From an uncultured Anaerococcus sp. (GTDB lineage Bacteria; Bacillota; Clostridia; Tissierellales; Peptoniphilaceae), in contig NZ_CALGYW010000131.1 in the NCBI RefSeq assembly GCF_937934665.1, positions 1 through 21,043 of the forward strand: a stretch of DNA of 21,043 nucleotides, given 5' to 3'. Both the position numbers and the translations under genes were made by a program. The stretch's first letter is position 1, and every line of letters starts with the position of its first letter. Positions 1 through 7,910 of this stretch are shown here, piece after piece. The notes under the pieces were generated by a model, which saw only the letters and a program-made list of their open reading frames with translations, ran no database searches and was not told where the DNA came from.

Positions 1-238
1 CAGGTATCTTATGATCTAAATTTTTATCTTCAATTTCAAACTTTTCTAAATCATAGTTTTTTACCAAATCATCATAATCTTTTTTATATTCCATAGAATT
101 TTTACCCGTCTCTTCCCTGCTAACGACATTGGTGTAGCCATCAAAAACAGCCTTGCCTGTAAAGATTGAAATTCCGATTGCCCCTAGGATTAACAATATA
201 ATTATGCCGATAAAAATATTCCTTAAAACTTTTTTCAT
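1..238 (-). CDS. Membrane-anchored protein, N-terminal part only (possibly an alpha/beta hydrolase)
   Basis: The reading frame opens at the ATG at 238-236, preceded by a strong Shine-Dalgarno GGAGG (244-248), and runs off the left edge after 79 codons, so only the N-terminus is visible. It starts with MKKVLRN and a single hydrophobic segment (about residues 8-27) that acts as an uncleaved membrane anchor or signal. A charged region of about 50 residues follows, containing YKKDYDDLV and LEKFEIEDKNLDHKIP. That pattern resembles the region ahead of the fold in some membrane-anchored alpha/beta hydrolases of Clostridia, but no catalytic motif is in view, so the function is a guess. A TATAAT-like -10 sits at 287-292 without a convincing -35. 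Confidence 0.6.
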   Translation of the reverse strand, partial: MKKVLRNIFIGIIILLILGAIGISIFTGKAVFDGYTNVVSREETGKNSMEYKKDYDDLVKNYDLEKFEIEDKNLDHKIP

Positions 239-324
239 AGAAACCTCCAGCATCTTCTTTTGATTTTGTATTCTATTCTTCCCCTTATTATAGCACCCAT
301 TTGTCAAATCTATGTAAAATAAGA

Positions 325-353
325 CAAAAAAAGAACCCCAGACGGGATTCCTT
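325..353 (-). terminator. Rho-independent terminator of the glgP-ZIP operon
   Basis: On the minus strand a 9-bp stem (331-339 with 344-352, including G-U pairs) closes a GTCT loop and is followed by seven T residues. It begins 8 nt after the ZIP transporter stop codon and separates it from the partial gene at 1-238. Confidence 0.85.
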
Positions 354-359
354 GTTAAT

Positions 360-1154
360 TTATCCGAGCATTACATCAAGGATCATCATTACCACAAAAC
401 CTACGGCAAAGCCGATTGTTCCTATGTTGGTGTGGCTTTCACCTTCTCCTGTGGCTTCTGGTACTAATTCTTCTACTACGACATACATCATAGCTCCTGC
501 CGCAAAGGATAAGAGATATGGCAAGATTGGGACCATTACTGATGATAATAATATGGTAACAATAGCCGCTATTGGCTCTACTATGCCTGAGAATACTCCC
601 ATGCCGAAGGCCTTATGTTTACTTACACCTACTGCCTTTAGGGGCATGGAGATAATAGCTCCTTCCGGGAAGTTTTGGATGGCTATTCCTATGGCAAGGA
701 CCATGGCCCCTGCCATTGTTAGATCGCCCTTGCCGTAAAGAACTCCAGCGAAGGATACTCCTACGGCCATTCCTTCTGGAATGTTGTGGATTATTACCGC
801 AAGAACCATCATGGTTGTTTTTCTAAGGCTTTCTGCCTTCATCCCTTCTGGATGGTCAGAGTCAATATGCTGGTGGGGGATTACTGAGTCTAGGAAAAGT
901 AAGAAGGCTATTCCTACTAAAAATCCAACAGCTGCTGGCACCCAGGCCATAATCCCCATTTTTTCTTCTACCATTTCCATTGATGGCATAAGAAGGGACC
1001 AGATTGATGCTGCTACCATTACTCCCGCTGCAAAGCCAGATAGGCCCTTTTGAACCCTATCTTTTAGTTCGTTTTTCATTATATAAACGCAGGCTGCGCC
1101 GAGTGTGGTGCCTATAAAAGGAATCATCACTCCTAGTAATAAATCCTTGTTCAT
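360..1154 (-). CDS. ZIP-family divalent metal transporter (GufA/ZupT-like)
   Basis: This is a 264-aa polytopic membrane protein of the ZIP family, which moves zinc or other divalent metals into the cytoplasm. The family signature is clear. HNIPEG (residues 123-128) in the fourth membrane segment and QNFPEG (160-165) in the fifth form the metal-binding centre, and EELVPE (228-233) lies near the C-terminus. The loop before segment four is histidine- and acid-rich (HQHIDSDH, 94-101), as expected for a variable metal-binding loop. It begins 9 nt after the glycogen phosphorylase stop, and its Shine-Dalgarno (AGGAAAA) overlaps that TAG codon, so the two genes are very probably co-transcribed and translationally linked. 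A strong terminator follows. Metal specificity cannot be read from the sequence. Confidence 0.92.
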   Translation of the reverse strand: MNKDLLLGVMIPFIGTTLGAACVYIMKNELKDRVQKGLSGFAAGVMVAASIWSLLMPSMEMVEEKMGIMAWVPAAVGFLVGIAFLLFLDSVIPHQHIDSDHPEGMKAESLRKTTMMVLAVIIHNIPEGMAVGVSFAGVLYGKGDLTMAGAMVLAIGIAIQNFPEGAIISMPLKAVGVSKHKAFGMGVFSGIVEPIAAIVTILLSSVMVPILPYLLSFAAGAMMYVVVEELVPEATGEGESHTNIGTIGFAVGFVVMMILDVMLG

Positions 1155-1163
1155 TGTTTTTTC

Positions 1164-3539
1164 CTAGTCGATTTTCCAAATATCGTCAGCGTAGTTTAGG
1201 ATTGTCCTATCTGATGAGAAAAATCCTGCATTTGCAATATTCTTTAGACATTTTCTTGACCAGTCAAGTTTATTTCTGTATTCTTTGTTTAATTTTTCGT
1301 GGGTCTTCCTATAAGATTCAAAGTCTTTTAATAGGTAGTATTGGTCTCCCCTGCTACCGTCTTGTGGCTTGATTAGTTCGTTATAGATATCTAGGAAGTA
1401 GTAGGAGTCATTGTCATTAAATTCTCCACTTACTAGACTATCTACCACGTCTTTTATGTTTTCATCCTTGCTGTAGTATTCAAATGGCTTATATGAATCA
1501 GCAATTTCTGCTAGTTCTTCTACTGTTGCACCAAACCTGTAGTTGTTCTCTTCTCCTGCTTCTGCGAAGATTTCTACGTTGGCTCCGTCAAGGGTTCCAA
1601 GGGTTAGGGCACCGTTTAGCATAAATTTCATATTACCTGTACCGCTTGCTTCCTTACCAGCTGTTGAGATTTGTTCAGATACATCACAAGCTGGGAAGAG
1701 TTTTTCAGCGTAGGTTACCCTGTAGTTTTCTACGAAGATAACTTTCATCTTTTTGTTTACATCAGGATCGTTATTTACAACTCTTGCTACTTCGTTGGCA
1801 AGTTTTATCATACCTTTTGCTCTAAAATAGCCTGGAGCTGCCTTACCACCAAAGATAAAGGTTGTTGGTGTAAAGTCGAGGTCTGGGTTATTTTTTAGTT
1901 TGTGGTAGAGGTGGATGATGTGAAGGATATTTAAGTGTTGTCTCTTGTATTCGTGAATCCTCTTGATTTGAATATCAAAGATTGACTCTGGATCGATTTT
2001 TATTCCTTCATGTTCTAGGATATATTTTGCAAGTTGGTTTTTCTTTTCTTGCTTGATATCCCAAAGTTCGTTTAATACTTTTTCATCATCTAGGTATTGT
2101 TCAAGTCCCTTAAGCATAGCTAGGTCTGTCTTCCAAGCGTCAGTGCCAAGTTTTTCTGTGATGAAGTTTGTTAGTTCTCTATTTGAGTAAACAAGCCATC
2201 TTCTTGGTGTGATACCATTGGTTTTGTTGTTAAATTTCTCAGGACTTATCTTATACCATTCCTTGAAAGTATCGTCTTTTAGGATTTGTGAGTGGATTTC
2301 AGCAACACCATTTACAGAAAAACCTACGTAGATAGCGAGGTTTGCCATGTGAACTGATCCATTATCCATAATTCTGTATGGTTTGATTTGCTCTTCGCTA
2401 AAGCCTTTTTCTTTTAATTCATCAACTAATTTATTATCGATTTGTTCGATGATTTCTAGACATCTTGGGCTTACTTCTTGCATGAGGTCTTCTGACCATC
2501 TTTCAAGGGCTTCTTGTAAAACAGTGTGGTTTGTGAAGGCAAATACCTTGGATGCAATATTTACAGCATCATCAAAGAAGATTCCATTTTCATCTACTAA
2601 GACTCTGATTAGCTCAGGAATAGCAATGATTGGGTGGGTATCGTTAAGTTGGATAACGTGATATTTTGCAAATTCTTCAAACTTAAGATCTGTTGGGAAG
2701 TCTCTCTTATATGTTTCTACCATATCTTGGATAGAAGCTGAACAGAAGAAGTATTGTTGCTTAAGTCTTAATAACTTACCTGCTCTTTGCGTATCGTTTG
2801 GATATAGGACTCTAGTTATATCTTCTGCCCTATTTTTCTCAGATACTGCCTGGTCGTATTCAAAGTTGTTAAACTTAGCAAAGTCAAACTCTTCAAATGG
2901 CTCAGATTGCCATAGTCTAAGAGTATTTACTACTCCATTTTCAAAACCAACTACTGGCATATCATATGGTACTGCCTTTACTTGTTGGTCTCTAAATTTA
3001 ACAATTTTAGCATCAGAGTCTACTCTTATAGACCAGCCATCTCCATCTTTTATCCAGCTATCTCCGTGCTCTACTTGAAAGCCCTTTTCGATTTCTTGCT
3101 TGAAGATACCCTCACGATACCTTACACCATAACCTACTAGGTTTAGGTTTTGGCTGGCAGCTGAGTCCATAAAGCAAGCAGCAAGTCTTCCTAGACCACC
3201 GTTACCTAAAGCTGCGTCATCTTCGTAGTTTTCTATAGCTTCGAAATCGATTCCGATTTCACAAAGTAAGTCCTTTACTTCTTCATAAATACCTAGGTTG
3301 ATTAGGTTATTACCTAAAGATCTACCAATTAAGAATTCTGCTGAAAGATAGTAGGCTTTTCTTTCTTTTCTTGACTTAGCCTTTGTTTCTCTCCAGTCTT
3401 TGTTTACAAGACCCATTACAGTTGCACTTAAAGCATCATATCTATCCTTATCTGAGGTATCCTCAAATCTCTTTAGGGTAATCCTCTGCAAGTTTTCCAT
3501 ATACTGATCGACAAACTTGTCTTTTGATAACTTATCCAT
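1164..3539 (-). CDS. glgP: Glycogen/maltodextrin phosphorylase
   Basis: The product is a 791-aa GT35 phosphorylase that releases glucose-1-phosphate from the non-reducing ends of alpha-1,4-glucans, using pyridoxal phosphate in the cytoplasm. The diagnostic PLP segment EASGTGNMKFMLNGALTLG is present, with the Schiff-base lysine at about residue 638. N-terminal family blocks (YYLSAEFLIGRSLGNNL, ALGNGGLGRLAACFMDS) and HVIQLNDTHP are intact. Length is normal for bacterial GlgP. I chose the ATG at 3539 because GGAGG lies just upstream; the frame stays open to an ATG at 3608, but that start lacks a ribosome site and would add a lysine-rich tail. It is first in a two-gene unit with the ZIP transporter. 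No glycogen-synthesis genes are in view. Confidence 0.96.
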   Translation of the reverse strand: MDKLSKDKFVDQYMENLQRITLKRFEDTSDKDRYDALSATVMGLVNKDWRETKAKSRKERKAYYLSAEFLIGRSLGNNLINLGIYEEVKDLLCEIGIDFEAIENYEDDAALGNGGLGRLAACFMDSAASQNLNLVGYGVRYREGIFKQEIEKGFQVEHGDSWIKDGDGWSIRVDSDAKIVKFRDQQVKAVPYDMPVVGFENGVVNTLRLWQSEPFEEFDFAKFNNFEYDQAVSEKNRAEDITRVLYPNDTQRAGKLLRLKQQYFFCSASIQDMVETYKRDFPTDLKFEEFAKYHVIQLNDTHPIIAIPELIRVLVDENGIFFDDAVNIASKVFAFTNHTVLQEALERWSEDLMQEVSPRCLEIIEQIDNKLVDELKEKGFSEEQIKPYRIMDNGSVHMANLAIYVGFSVNGVAEIHSQILKDDTFKEWYKISPEKFNNKTNGITPRRWLVYSNRELTNFITEKLGTDAWKTDLAMLKGLEQYLDDEKVLNELWDIKQEKKNQLAKYILEHEGIKIDPESIFDIQIKRIHEYKRQHLNILHIIHLYHKLKNNPDLDFTPTTFIFGGKAAPGYFRAKGMIKLANEVARVVNNDPDVNKKMKVIFVENYRVTYAEKLFPACDVSEQISTAGKEASGTGNMKFMLNGALTLGTLDGANVEIFAEAGEENNYRFGATVEELAEIADSYKPFEYYSKDENIKDVVDSLVSGEFNDNDSYYFLDIYNELIKPQDGSRGDQYYLLKDFESYRKTHEKLNKEYRNKLDWSRKCLKNIANAGFFSSDRTILNYADDIWKID

Positions 3540-3692
3540 CTTTCCTCCTATAAATATATATTTTTTATTTCTATTTTTCTTTGTTAGGTTTTTCTTTCCT
3601 AAGAGCATGTCTGTGATTTTCTGTGGCTAAATATTCCTAATAAATAATAAAATTTTGAGACCACACTAAATTGTTAAAAATCTTTGTTAGAC

Positions 3693-3709
3693 CTTGTTTT
3701 ATCAACAAG
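3693..3709. repeat. Inverted repeat in the glgP leader, possible operator
   Basis: Perfect 6-bp arms (CTTGTT and AACAAG) flank a 5-bp centre. The site lies about 8-24 nt downstream of the predicted glgP transcription start, where a repressor could act as a roadblock or an RNA hairpin could form. A 10-mer, TCTTTGTTAG, occurs at 3578-3587 and again at 3681-3690, with a near copy (CTTTGTTGG) at 3761-3769. No known regulator consensus is evident. Confidence 0.35.
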
Positions 3710-3723
3710 TTTGCTCTACTCCT

Positions 3724-3751
3724 ACTATAGTGTGTTTATCAATTTTATCAA
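3724..3751 (-). promoter_or_regulatory. Predicted sigma-A promoter of glgP-ZIP with long leader
   Basis: On the minus strand TTGATA (3746-3751), a 16-nt spacer and TATAGT (3724-3729) make a reasonable vegetative promoter. Transcription would start near 3717, giving an untranslated leader of about 180 nt, far longer than the others in this window. AGAGCA near the start of the leader can pair with TGCTCT further down. The rest of the 3540-3828 gap is AT-rich, and I recognise no gene or riboswitch class in it. Confidence 0.5.
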
Positions 3752-3828
3752 GTTTAATTACTTTGTTGGCTTTTTGACAGGTACATATCTCTTGCAATTT
3801 CAAGCTTAAAGGTCTTAAAAAAATAAAT

Positions 3829-3850
3829 AAAAAAGGCAGATTTAACCGCC
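3829..3850 (-). terminator. Terminator of the AI-2E permease - peptidase operon
   Basis: On the minus strand GGCGG and CTGCC (3846-3850 with 3835-3839) form a 5-bp stem around a 6-nt loop, followed by six T residues. It lies 5 nt after the peptidase stop codon and insulates glgP from upstream transcription. Confidence 0.75.
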
Positions 3851-3855
3851 CAAAA

Positions 3856-4455
3856 TCATCTAGTAAAATATATCAAACCTGTATAGGTCCTTGCTTGATT
3901 GTAAAAATCTTCCAAGAAAAACCTATGACGTCTTCCCCAGGAAGATACCACTAGTTCGTGCTTGCCACCTTTTTCATTCATCTCTGTTATACATAGGCCG
4001 TGGTGGCTCATGACGTCTATATCCTTGGATAGCCAGTTTATCAAAATAACTGGTGTATCTTTGCCAAGTCCCTCATTTATAAAAGATATCATCTCATCTA
4101 GACTTAGTCTTTTTACAATTCTTCCCTCTATCATCCTGTAGGATAGGTTTAATTCTAGGACGTCGTTTATAATGTCAATTCTTTTTAATAAGGATTTTGC
4201 TGTAGGTACGCCATTTGCCTTAGGTCTAAGTCTCTTATAAAACTCATATTGGACCCTATTATACTGGTTGAAGTCTACCTCTCCTTTTTTAAATAAGTAG
4301 AAAAAGGTATTGGTAAAGGCTGTGACAACACAAGACCTATCCCTAAAAAATTTTGAAAGTCCAGCATATTTTAGCCACTCTTGGTGGCCTCCGTAATATT
4401 TAGACCCATCCCTTATAACAGGGACGAAATCTTTACTCCTCGTAAGCTTCATCAT
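3856..4455 (-). CDS. Putative papain-like (C39-like) cysteine peptidase
   Basis: This 199-aa protein has no signal peptide or membrane segment, so it is probably cytoplasmic. The N-terminal third contains YYGGHQEWLKY followed by DRSCVVTAFTN with Cys42, in the position of the papain/C39 nucleophile. MSHHGLCI (His151/152) matches the catalytic-His strand, and VVSSWG (171-174) resembles the papain NSWG motif with Ser in place of the usual Asn. Similar uncharacterised proteins occur in Clostridia; the substrate is unknown. The start overlaps the 3' end of the AI-2E permease gene by 23 nt, so translation is probably coupled. Two consecutive ATG codons (4455, 4452) could serve as start. The changed third catalytic residue leaves open whether it is an active peptidase. 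Confidence 0.6.
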   Translation of the reverse strand: MMKLTRSKDFVPVIRDGSKYYGGHQEWLKYAGLSKFFRDRSCVVTAFTNTFFYLFKKGEVDFNQYNRVQYEFYKRLRPKANGVPTAKSLLKRIDIINDVLELNLSYRMIEGRIVKRLSLDEMISFINEGLGKDTPVILINWLSKDIDVMSHHGLCITEMNEKGGKHELVVSSWGRRHRFFLEDFYNQARTYTGLIYFTR

Positions 4456-5650
4456 TAGTATCTATATCCTCTATTTTGTAAGTCTTATCTCCCTTGGCGA
4501 GAAGTTTCTCCTCGTCAAAGCCTTTTTCACTAAGTCTTTCGTGGATTTTCTCGTGAGTTAGGGTGTAGATAACAGATACAACTGGTATTGAAATAAGCAT
4601 GCCCCAAACTCCAAAAAGCGATCCACCTATGGTCACAGATGCCATAACCCAAACTGCAGGTAGGCCTATTTTATTACCCGCTATAGCAGGGTAGATGGCA
4701 TTTTCCTGGATTTGTTGGATTACTAGGTTGTAGATTAAAAAAGCTAGGGCCTTAACTGGTGATTCTATAAAGATTAAAATCACAGAAAAGCCTGTTCCAA
4801 AAATCGGACCAAAGATTGGTATCAAGTCAGAAAGTCCAACTAGAACCGAGATCATAGCCGCATTTGGTATCCTCATTACAAACATACCCACATAAGTTAA
4901 AACCGATAGGCAAACAACAGATATCAGTCTTGAAAATAGGTAGTCTTTAAAGGTGTTATAAGATAGGGAAAATACCTTGTTTAGGTAGTCTGCCCTTTTC
5001 TCGTCCATTATAGCATACATCAACCTAATGCTATTTATCTTTAGCATGCGTTTGTAAATTAGGACAAATATAGAAAATACAAACATAGTAAATACACCTA
5101 TAACCCCACTTGATATTGATCCCATAAGGCTTGTAGCAGTTGAGAATATATCTCCGTCCTTGCCTTGAAGGAAGGTATAAAGTGCATTTCTAACATTGTA
5201 CCAACCCACACCAGAGAAACTATTTTTAAATTTATTGGCATAAGGTTCTGTAAGTGGGTATTTTTTAAGGATTCTATAAATTTCATCTACAAAATCTGGC
5301 CACCTAATAGAGAAGGTATAAACAACCTTTATGATAGATGGGACCAAGATATTAACCAGGATAACAAGGGATGCTATCACAAGTATCCAAGAGAGTAAAA
5401 GGGCACAAGTTGAGACGAGTTTTTTATGCTTACCCCTCTTATCTAATTTAGAAAACTTTCTTTCAAAAAAATTCATCGGAATACTTATTATAAAGGCTAG
5501 GGCCCCACCTAGGATAAAGGGTTGGATAACTGAGTATAATTTACCGAAGGCTTTCCACACATTTCCTATATAGTAAAGACCAAAATATAATAAGATTCCA
5601 ATTACAATAACTCTTAACAAGTTTTTCGTCTTTAAATCTAATTCTTTCAT
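4433..5650 (-). CDS. AI-2E family transporter (PerM-like permease), copy 1
   Basis: This 405-aa integral membrane protein has about eight predicted hydrophobic segments, as usual for the AI-2E exporter/PerM family. Family hallmarks are the N-terminal hydrophobic pair followed by IPMNFFERKF, the central LSDLIPIFGPIFG block, and the C-terminal block with IYPAIAGNKIGLP and GGSLFGVWGMLISIPV. Members export autoinducer-2 or act as ion antiporters, so the substrate cannot be assigned. The C-terminal about 40 residues are charged and cytoplasmic. It heads a two-gene unit with the overlapping peptidase gene. The Shine-Dalgarno is GAGGA. An extended -10 (TGG TAAAAT) lies upstream in the intergenic region shared with thiN. 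A paralogue is encoded at 7923-9146. Confidence 0.88.
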   Translation of the reverse strand: MKELDLKTKNLLRVIVIGILLYFGLYYIGNVWKAFGKLYSVIQPFILGGALAFIISIPMNFFERKFSKLDKRGKHKKLVSTCALLLSWILVIASLVILVNILVPSIIKVVYTFSIRWPDFVDEIYRILKKYPLTEPYANKFKNSFSGVGWYNVRNALYTFLQGKDGDIFSTATSLMGSISSGVIGVFTMFVFSIFVLIYKRMLKINSIRLMYAIMDEKRADYLNKVFSLSYNTFKDYLFSRLISVVCLSVLTYVGMFVMRIPNAAMISVLVGLSDLIPIFGPIFGTGFSVILIFIESPVKALAFLIYNLVIQQIQENAIYPAIAGNKIGLPAVWVMASVTIGGSLFGVWGMLISIPVVSVIYTLTHEKIHERLSEKGFDEEKLLAKGDKTYKIEDIDTNDEAYEE

Positions 5651-5693
5651 ATATTTCCTCTTTTTAAAATTCTTAGTCCTATTTTACCATTTT

Positions 5694-5724
5694 TTGAGAA
5701 TTTAGCTGCTTTTAATGTTATAAT
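5694..5724 (+). promoter_or_regulatory. thiN promoter with extended -10
   Basis: TTGAGA (5694-5699), a 19-nt spacer and TATAAT (5719-5724) preceded by TG at 5716-5717 form an extended -10 promoter. The start point would fall at about 5729-5731, at the Shine-Dalgarno AGGAGG, leaving a leader of only about 10-12 nt. This excludes a leader riboswitch such as a TPP switch. Confidence 0.65.
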
Positions 5725-5740
5725 AGAGATAGGAGGAGCC

Positions 5741-6355
5741 ATGAAAAAATGTTTTATAATAGGAGGGGGAAGCTTCGATGGTTTTTTTGACAAGATCCAG
5801 GAAGACGACCTAATAATAGCAGCTGATAAGGGTTATAAATATGCTAATAAGGTTGGTCTTGTACCTGACTACCTAATTGGAGACTTTGACTCATCATCAA
5901 AACCTGATTTTAAAAATGTAATTGCCCTTAACCCTATAAAAGACTTCACTGATACAGTTGCAGCCATAGATTTTGCCATAGAAAAAGGCTATAAGGACAT
6001 AATAATATACGGCGGTCTTGGCGGTAGGGAAAGCCATACTATTTCAAATATCAAATCCATGTTTTACTATAAAAACAAGGGAGTCGATATAAGACTTAAG
6101 GCAAGTCGCAGGGAGATTTTTCTTATTGATAAGAACTTTACTTACAAATATTCCGGAAAAGATTTTTATGTGTCAATCTTCTCTCTAGCCAAAAAATCCA
6201 TTCTTGATATTAAGGGACTTTTCTATGAACTTGATAATTATCAAATGGCAAATGACGATGCTCTGGGGGTATCAAATGAGACTAAGGGATGTGATTTTAA
6301 GATAAATGTCAAAGAAGGTACCCTTCTTGTAATTTTTGAAGATTTTGACATTTAA
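5741..6355 (+). CDS. thiN: Thiamine pyrophosphokinase
   Basis: The product is a 204-aa thiamine pyrophosphokinase, which transfers pyrophosphate from ATP to thiamine to make the cofactor thiamine pyrophosphate in the cytoplasm. The N-terminal catalytic domain carries AADKG (about residues 27-31), GDFDS (48-52), a downstream TDTVAA and the hallmark GGLGGRESHTISN (about 91-103). The C-terminal part is the beta-rich thiamine-binding domain. Length is typical. AGGAGG precedes the ATG by four bases. It is one of only two plus-strand protein genes here and stands alone, divergent from the AI-2E permease gene. In many Firmicutes thiN follows rpe and rsgA, but those genes are not beside it here. Confidence 0.93.
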   Translation: MKKCFIIGGGSFDGFFDKIQEDDLIIAADKGYKYANKVGLVPDYLIGDFDSSSKPDFKNVIALNPIKDFTDTVAAIDFAIEKGYKDIIIYGGLGGRESHTISNIKSMFYYKNKGVDIRLKASRREIFLIDKNFTYKYSGKDFYVSIFSLAKKSILDIKGLFYELDNYQMANDDALGVSNETKGCDFKINVKEGTLLVIFEDFDI

Positions 6356-6393
6356 AAAACTCTTCTTGCTGGTTTGCAGTAAGAAGAGTTTTT
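6354..6393. terminator. Bidirectional terminator between thiN and the convergent gene
   Basis: Perfect 12-bp arms (6356-6367 and 6381-6392) with an inner CTG/CAG pair form a strong hairpin. It has T runs on the plus strand (6389-6393) and on the minus strand (A run 6354-6359). It overlaps the end of the thiN stop codon and serves both converging genes. Confidence 0.92.
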
Positions 6394-6405
6394 AATTTCG
6401 CCTAT

Positions 6406-7866
6406 TTAATTTTTTGCTATAAGTTTTATCCTTTCCCAAGTTCTTTTCGATACTCTTTTTTTGACAGAATCCATTAGCTTTTCTTTTTTGCTCCTAGGAT
6501 TGATTGGATAGGACAAAAGTTTAGGATCAAGATAGGCTATTATGTCATCAAAAACCTCAGTATAGGGCTTAATTTTTGTCATTTCTAAAAGTCTCAGAAT
6601 GATTTCCCTATTATTGAAGGGGGCAAATTCCTCCATTGCTATATCCGCCTCTTGCTGGTACTGGACTCCCCAATTTGGCATCCTCATTTCCCAATAAAAA
6701 AGTTTCATAAGATCAATATCTTTGTCTTTGGCAAAATCTTTGCGCTCTTTGACCCACTTGTCAAATTCATCATTAAAAATTGTTAGGTTTTTAGGGATAC
6801 CAACCACTTTAGCGACATCTTTTCCATTTTCTGAAGACGAATTTTTATAATAAGCCTTGCAAACAGCAGAATTGTTGCCTGATACATGGATAAAGTCTTC
6901 ATCTTTTTTGTAAAAATGCTGGATTGTAAGAGTTTTGGGAAGGATTTGTGTCCCTGCTACAGATTTTTGCAAAAATTTTATAAAATCTCCATCAAGTGAT
7001 TCTAAATTATCTATTAGATTAAAATTTTTGCCATAATCAGCTAGGATTTTCTTTGCAATTTGTATATCTGCATGGTCCTCACCTATGATGTTCATGGTCG
7101 ATAAGAAAAAATCAAAATCACAGCCTGCCGCTTCGCTTGCCGCAAAAATTACCCTAGAATCATAGCCAGCAGTGAGGCTTTGGATCTTGACTCCCTCTCT
7201 TTTGTCAATAGCCTTGAGCTGATTTTTCAAAAGTTCTGATACAATTTTCGTATTTTCTTCATAGGATTTTTTATCTATATCCGCCCAAAAATATGAAGTC
7301 TTAAAGATTTTAAGGTCAAGATATGAATTAGGAAGAAGCTTTTTGATATTTTTATAATGGGTATTATCCCCATACCATTCCATCTCATTTATCCTATAAA
7401 ATTTAGAATTTATATAGGTATGATAGTCTTTGTCAGATCTTTTTTCTTGAGTTTTTATGTAATTTATTATAGCCGGATTTGAACCGATTATTTTATCTTC
7501 TGAATTGTAGCAGACCTGTCTTAATCCTGATGGGTCGGTTAGGATATTGAAATCTTCTTGATCTTTATAAATTAGAACCCACCTGCCCCCAAGACTTAAA
7601 GTTTTTTTGTAGAGATTTTCAAAATCACAAATATTATCTATGATATTTTCTAAAATCTCCTCATCACTAGCCTTATAATCATAAGGGTCAATTAGAAATC
7701 CCAACAAAATAAGGCTCCTGCCAGGTCTATCAAGTCTTATAAAGTTTAAATCCTTGTGGTGGTAAATATAATAATTTTCACATATTTTTTCTTCTATAAA
7801 TGTCTTAGGCAATTTTTCTGGGCCTATATTCCCCATAACAAATTGTCGCCTAAAAAGATTTTCCAT
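6406..7866 (-). CDS. Asparagine-synthase-related protein without N-terminal glutaminase Cys
   Basis: This 486-aa protein has an AsnB-like two-domain layout. The N-terminal half keeps traits of the class-II amidotransferase fold (GGRWVLIY, LTDPSGLRQVCY) but begins MENLFRRQ rather than Met-Cys, so it cannot use glutamine in the usual way. The C-terminal half has a PP-loop-like SLTAGYDSR (residues 230-238) in place of the usual SGGLDSS, followed by the helical adenylating domain. Some relatives in surface-polymer loci and lasso-peptide cyclases share such features, but no supporting genes are near, so the substrate is unknown. I chose the ATG at 7866 because AAAGGGG lies five bases upstream; an in-frame GTG at 7881 lies before that site. 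It appears monocistronic, between two terminators. Confidence 0.72.
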   Translation of the reverse strand: MENLFRRQFVMGNIGPEKLPKTFIEEKICENYYIYHHKDLNFIRLDRPGRSLILLGFLIDPYDYKASDEEILENIIDNICDFENLYKKTLSLGGRWVLIYKDQEDFNILTDPSGLRQVCYNSEDKIIGSNPAIINYIKTQEKRSDKDYHTYINSKFYRINEMEWYGDNTHYKNIKKLLPNSYLDLKIFKTSYFWADIDKKSYEENTKIVSELLKNQLKAIDKREGVKIQSLTAGYDSRVIFAASEAAGCDFDFFLSTMNIIGEDHADIQIAKKILADYGKNFNLIDNLESLDGDFIKFLQKSVAGTQILPKTLTIQHFYKKDEDFIHVSGNNSAVCKAYYKNSSSENGKDVAKVVGIPKNLTIFNDEFDKWVKERKDFAKDKDIDLMKLFYWEMRMPNWGVQYQQEADIAMEEFAPFNNREIILRLLEMTKIKPYTEVFDDIIAYLDPKLLSYPINPRSKKEKLMDSVKKRVSKRTWERIKLIAKN

Positions 7867-7881
7867 AGAGGCCCCTTTCAC

Positions 7882-7910
7882 AAAAAAATACCCTACTTAC
7901 TAGTAGAGTA
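7882..7910 (-). terminator. Terminator after AI-2E permease copy 2
   Basis: On the minus strand an 8-bp stem (7903-7910 with 7889-7896, one G-U pair) closes a 6-nt loop and is followed by seven T residues, 12 nt after the permease stop codon. The 3' arm contains GGGTA, and a TATAAT abuts the 5' arm, so promoter elements for the next gene are embedded here. Confidence 0.75.

Noticed and set aside
301..1053. Plus-strand open frames opposite the ZIP transporter and other similar shadows throughout
   Set aside because: They have no ribosome sites or recognisable domains and mirror strongly supported minus-strand genes.
3540..3608. In-frame 23-codon extension of glgP to an upstream ATG
   Set aside because: No ribosome site precedes that ATG, the extension is lysine-rich and unlike the family N-terminus, and GGAGG sits just before the ATG at 3539.
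3856..7866. Lasso-peptide-like system (AsnB-like cyclase plus cysteine protease)
   Set aside because: No precursor peptide, no PqqD-like recognition domain, and the two genes are separated by a permease gene and divergent thiN. The peptidase is papain-like rather than the short transglutaminase-like leader protease.
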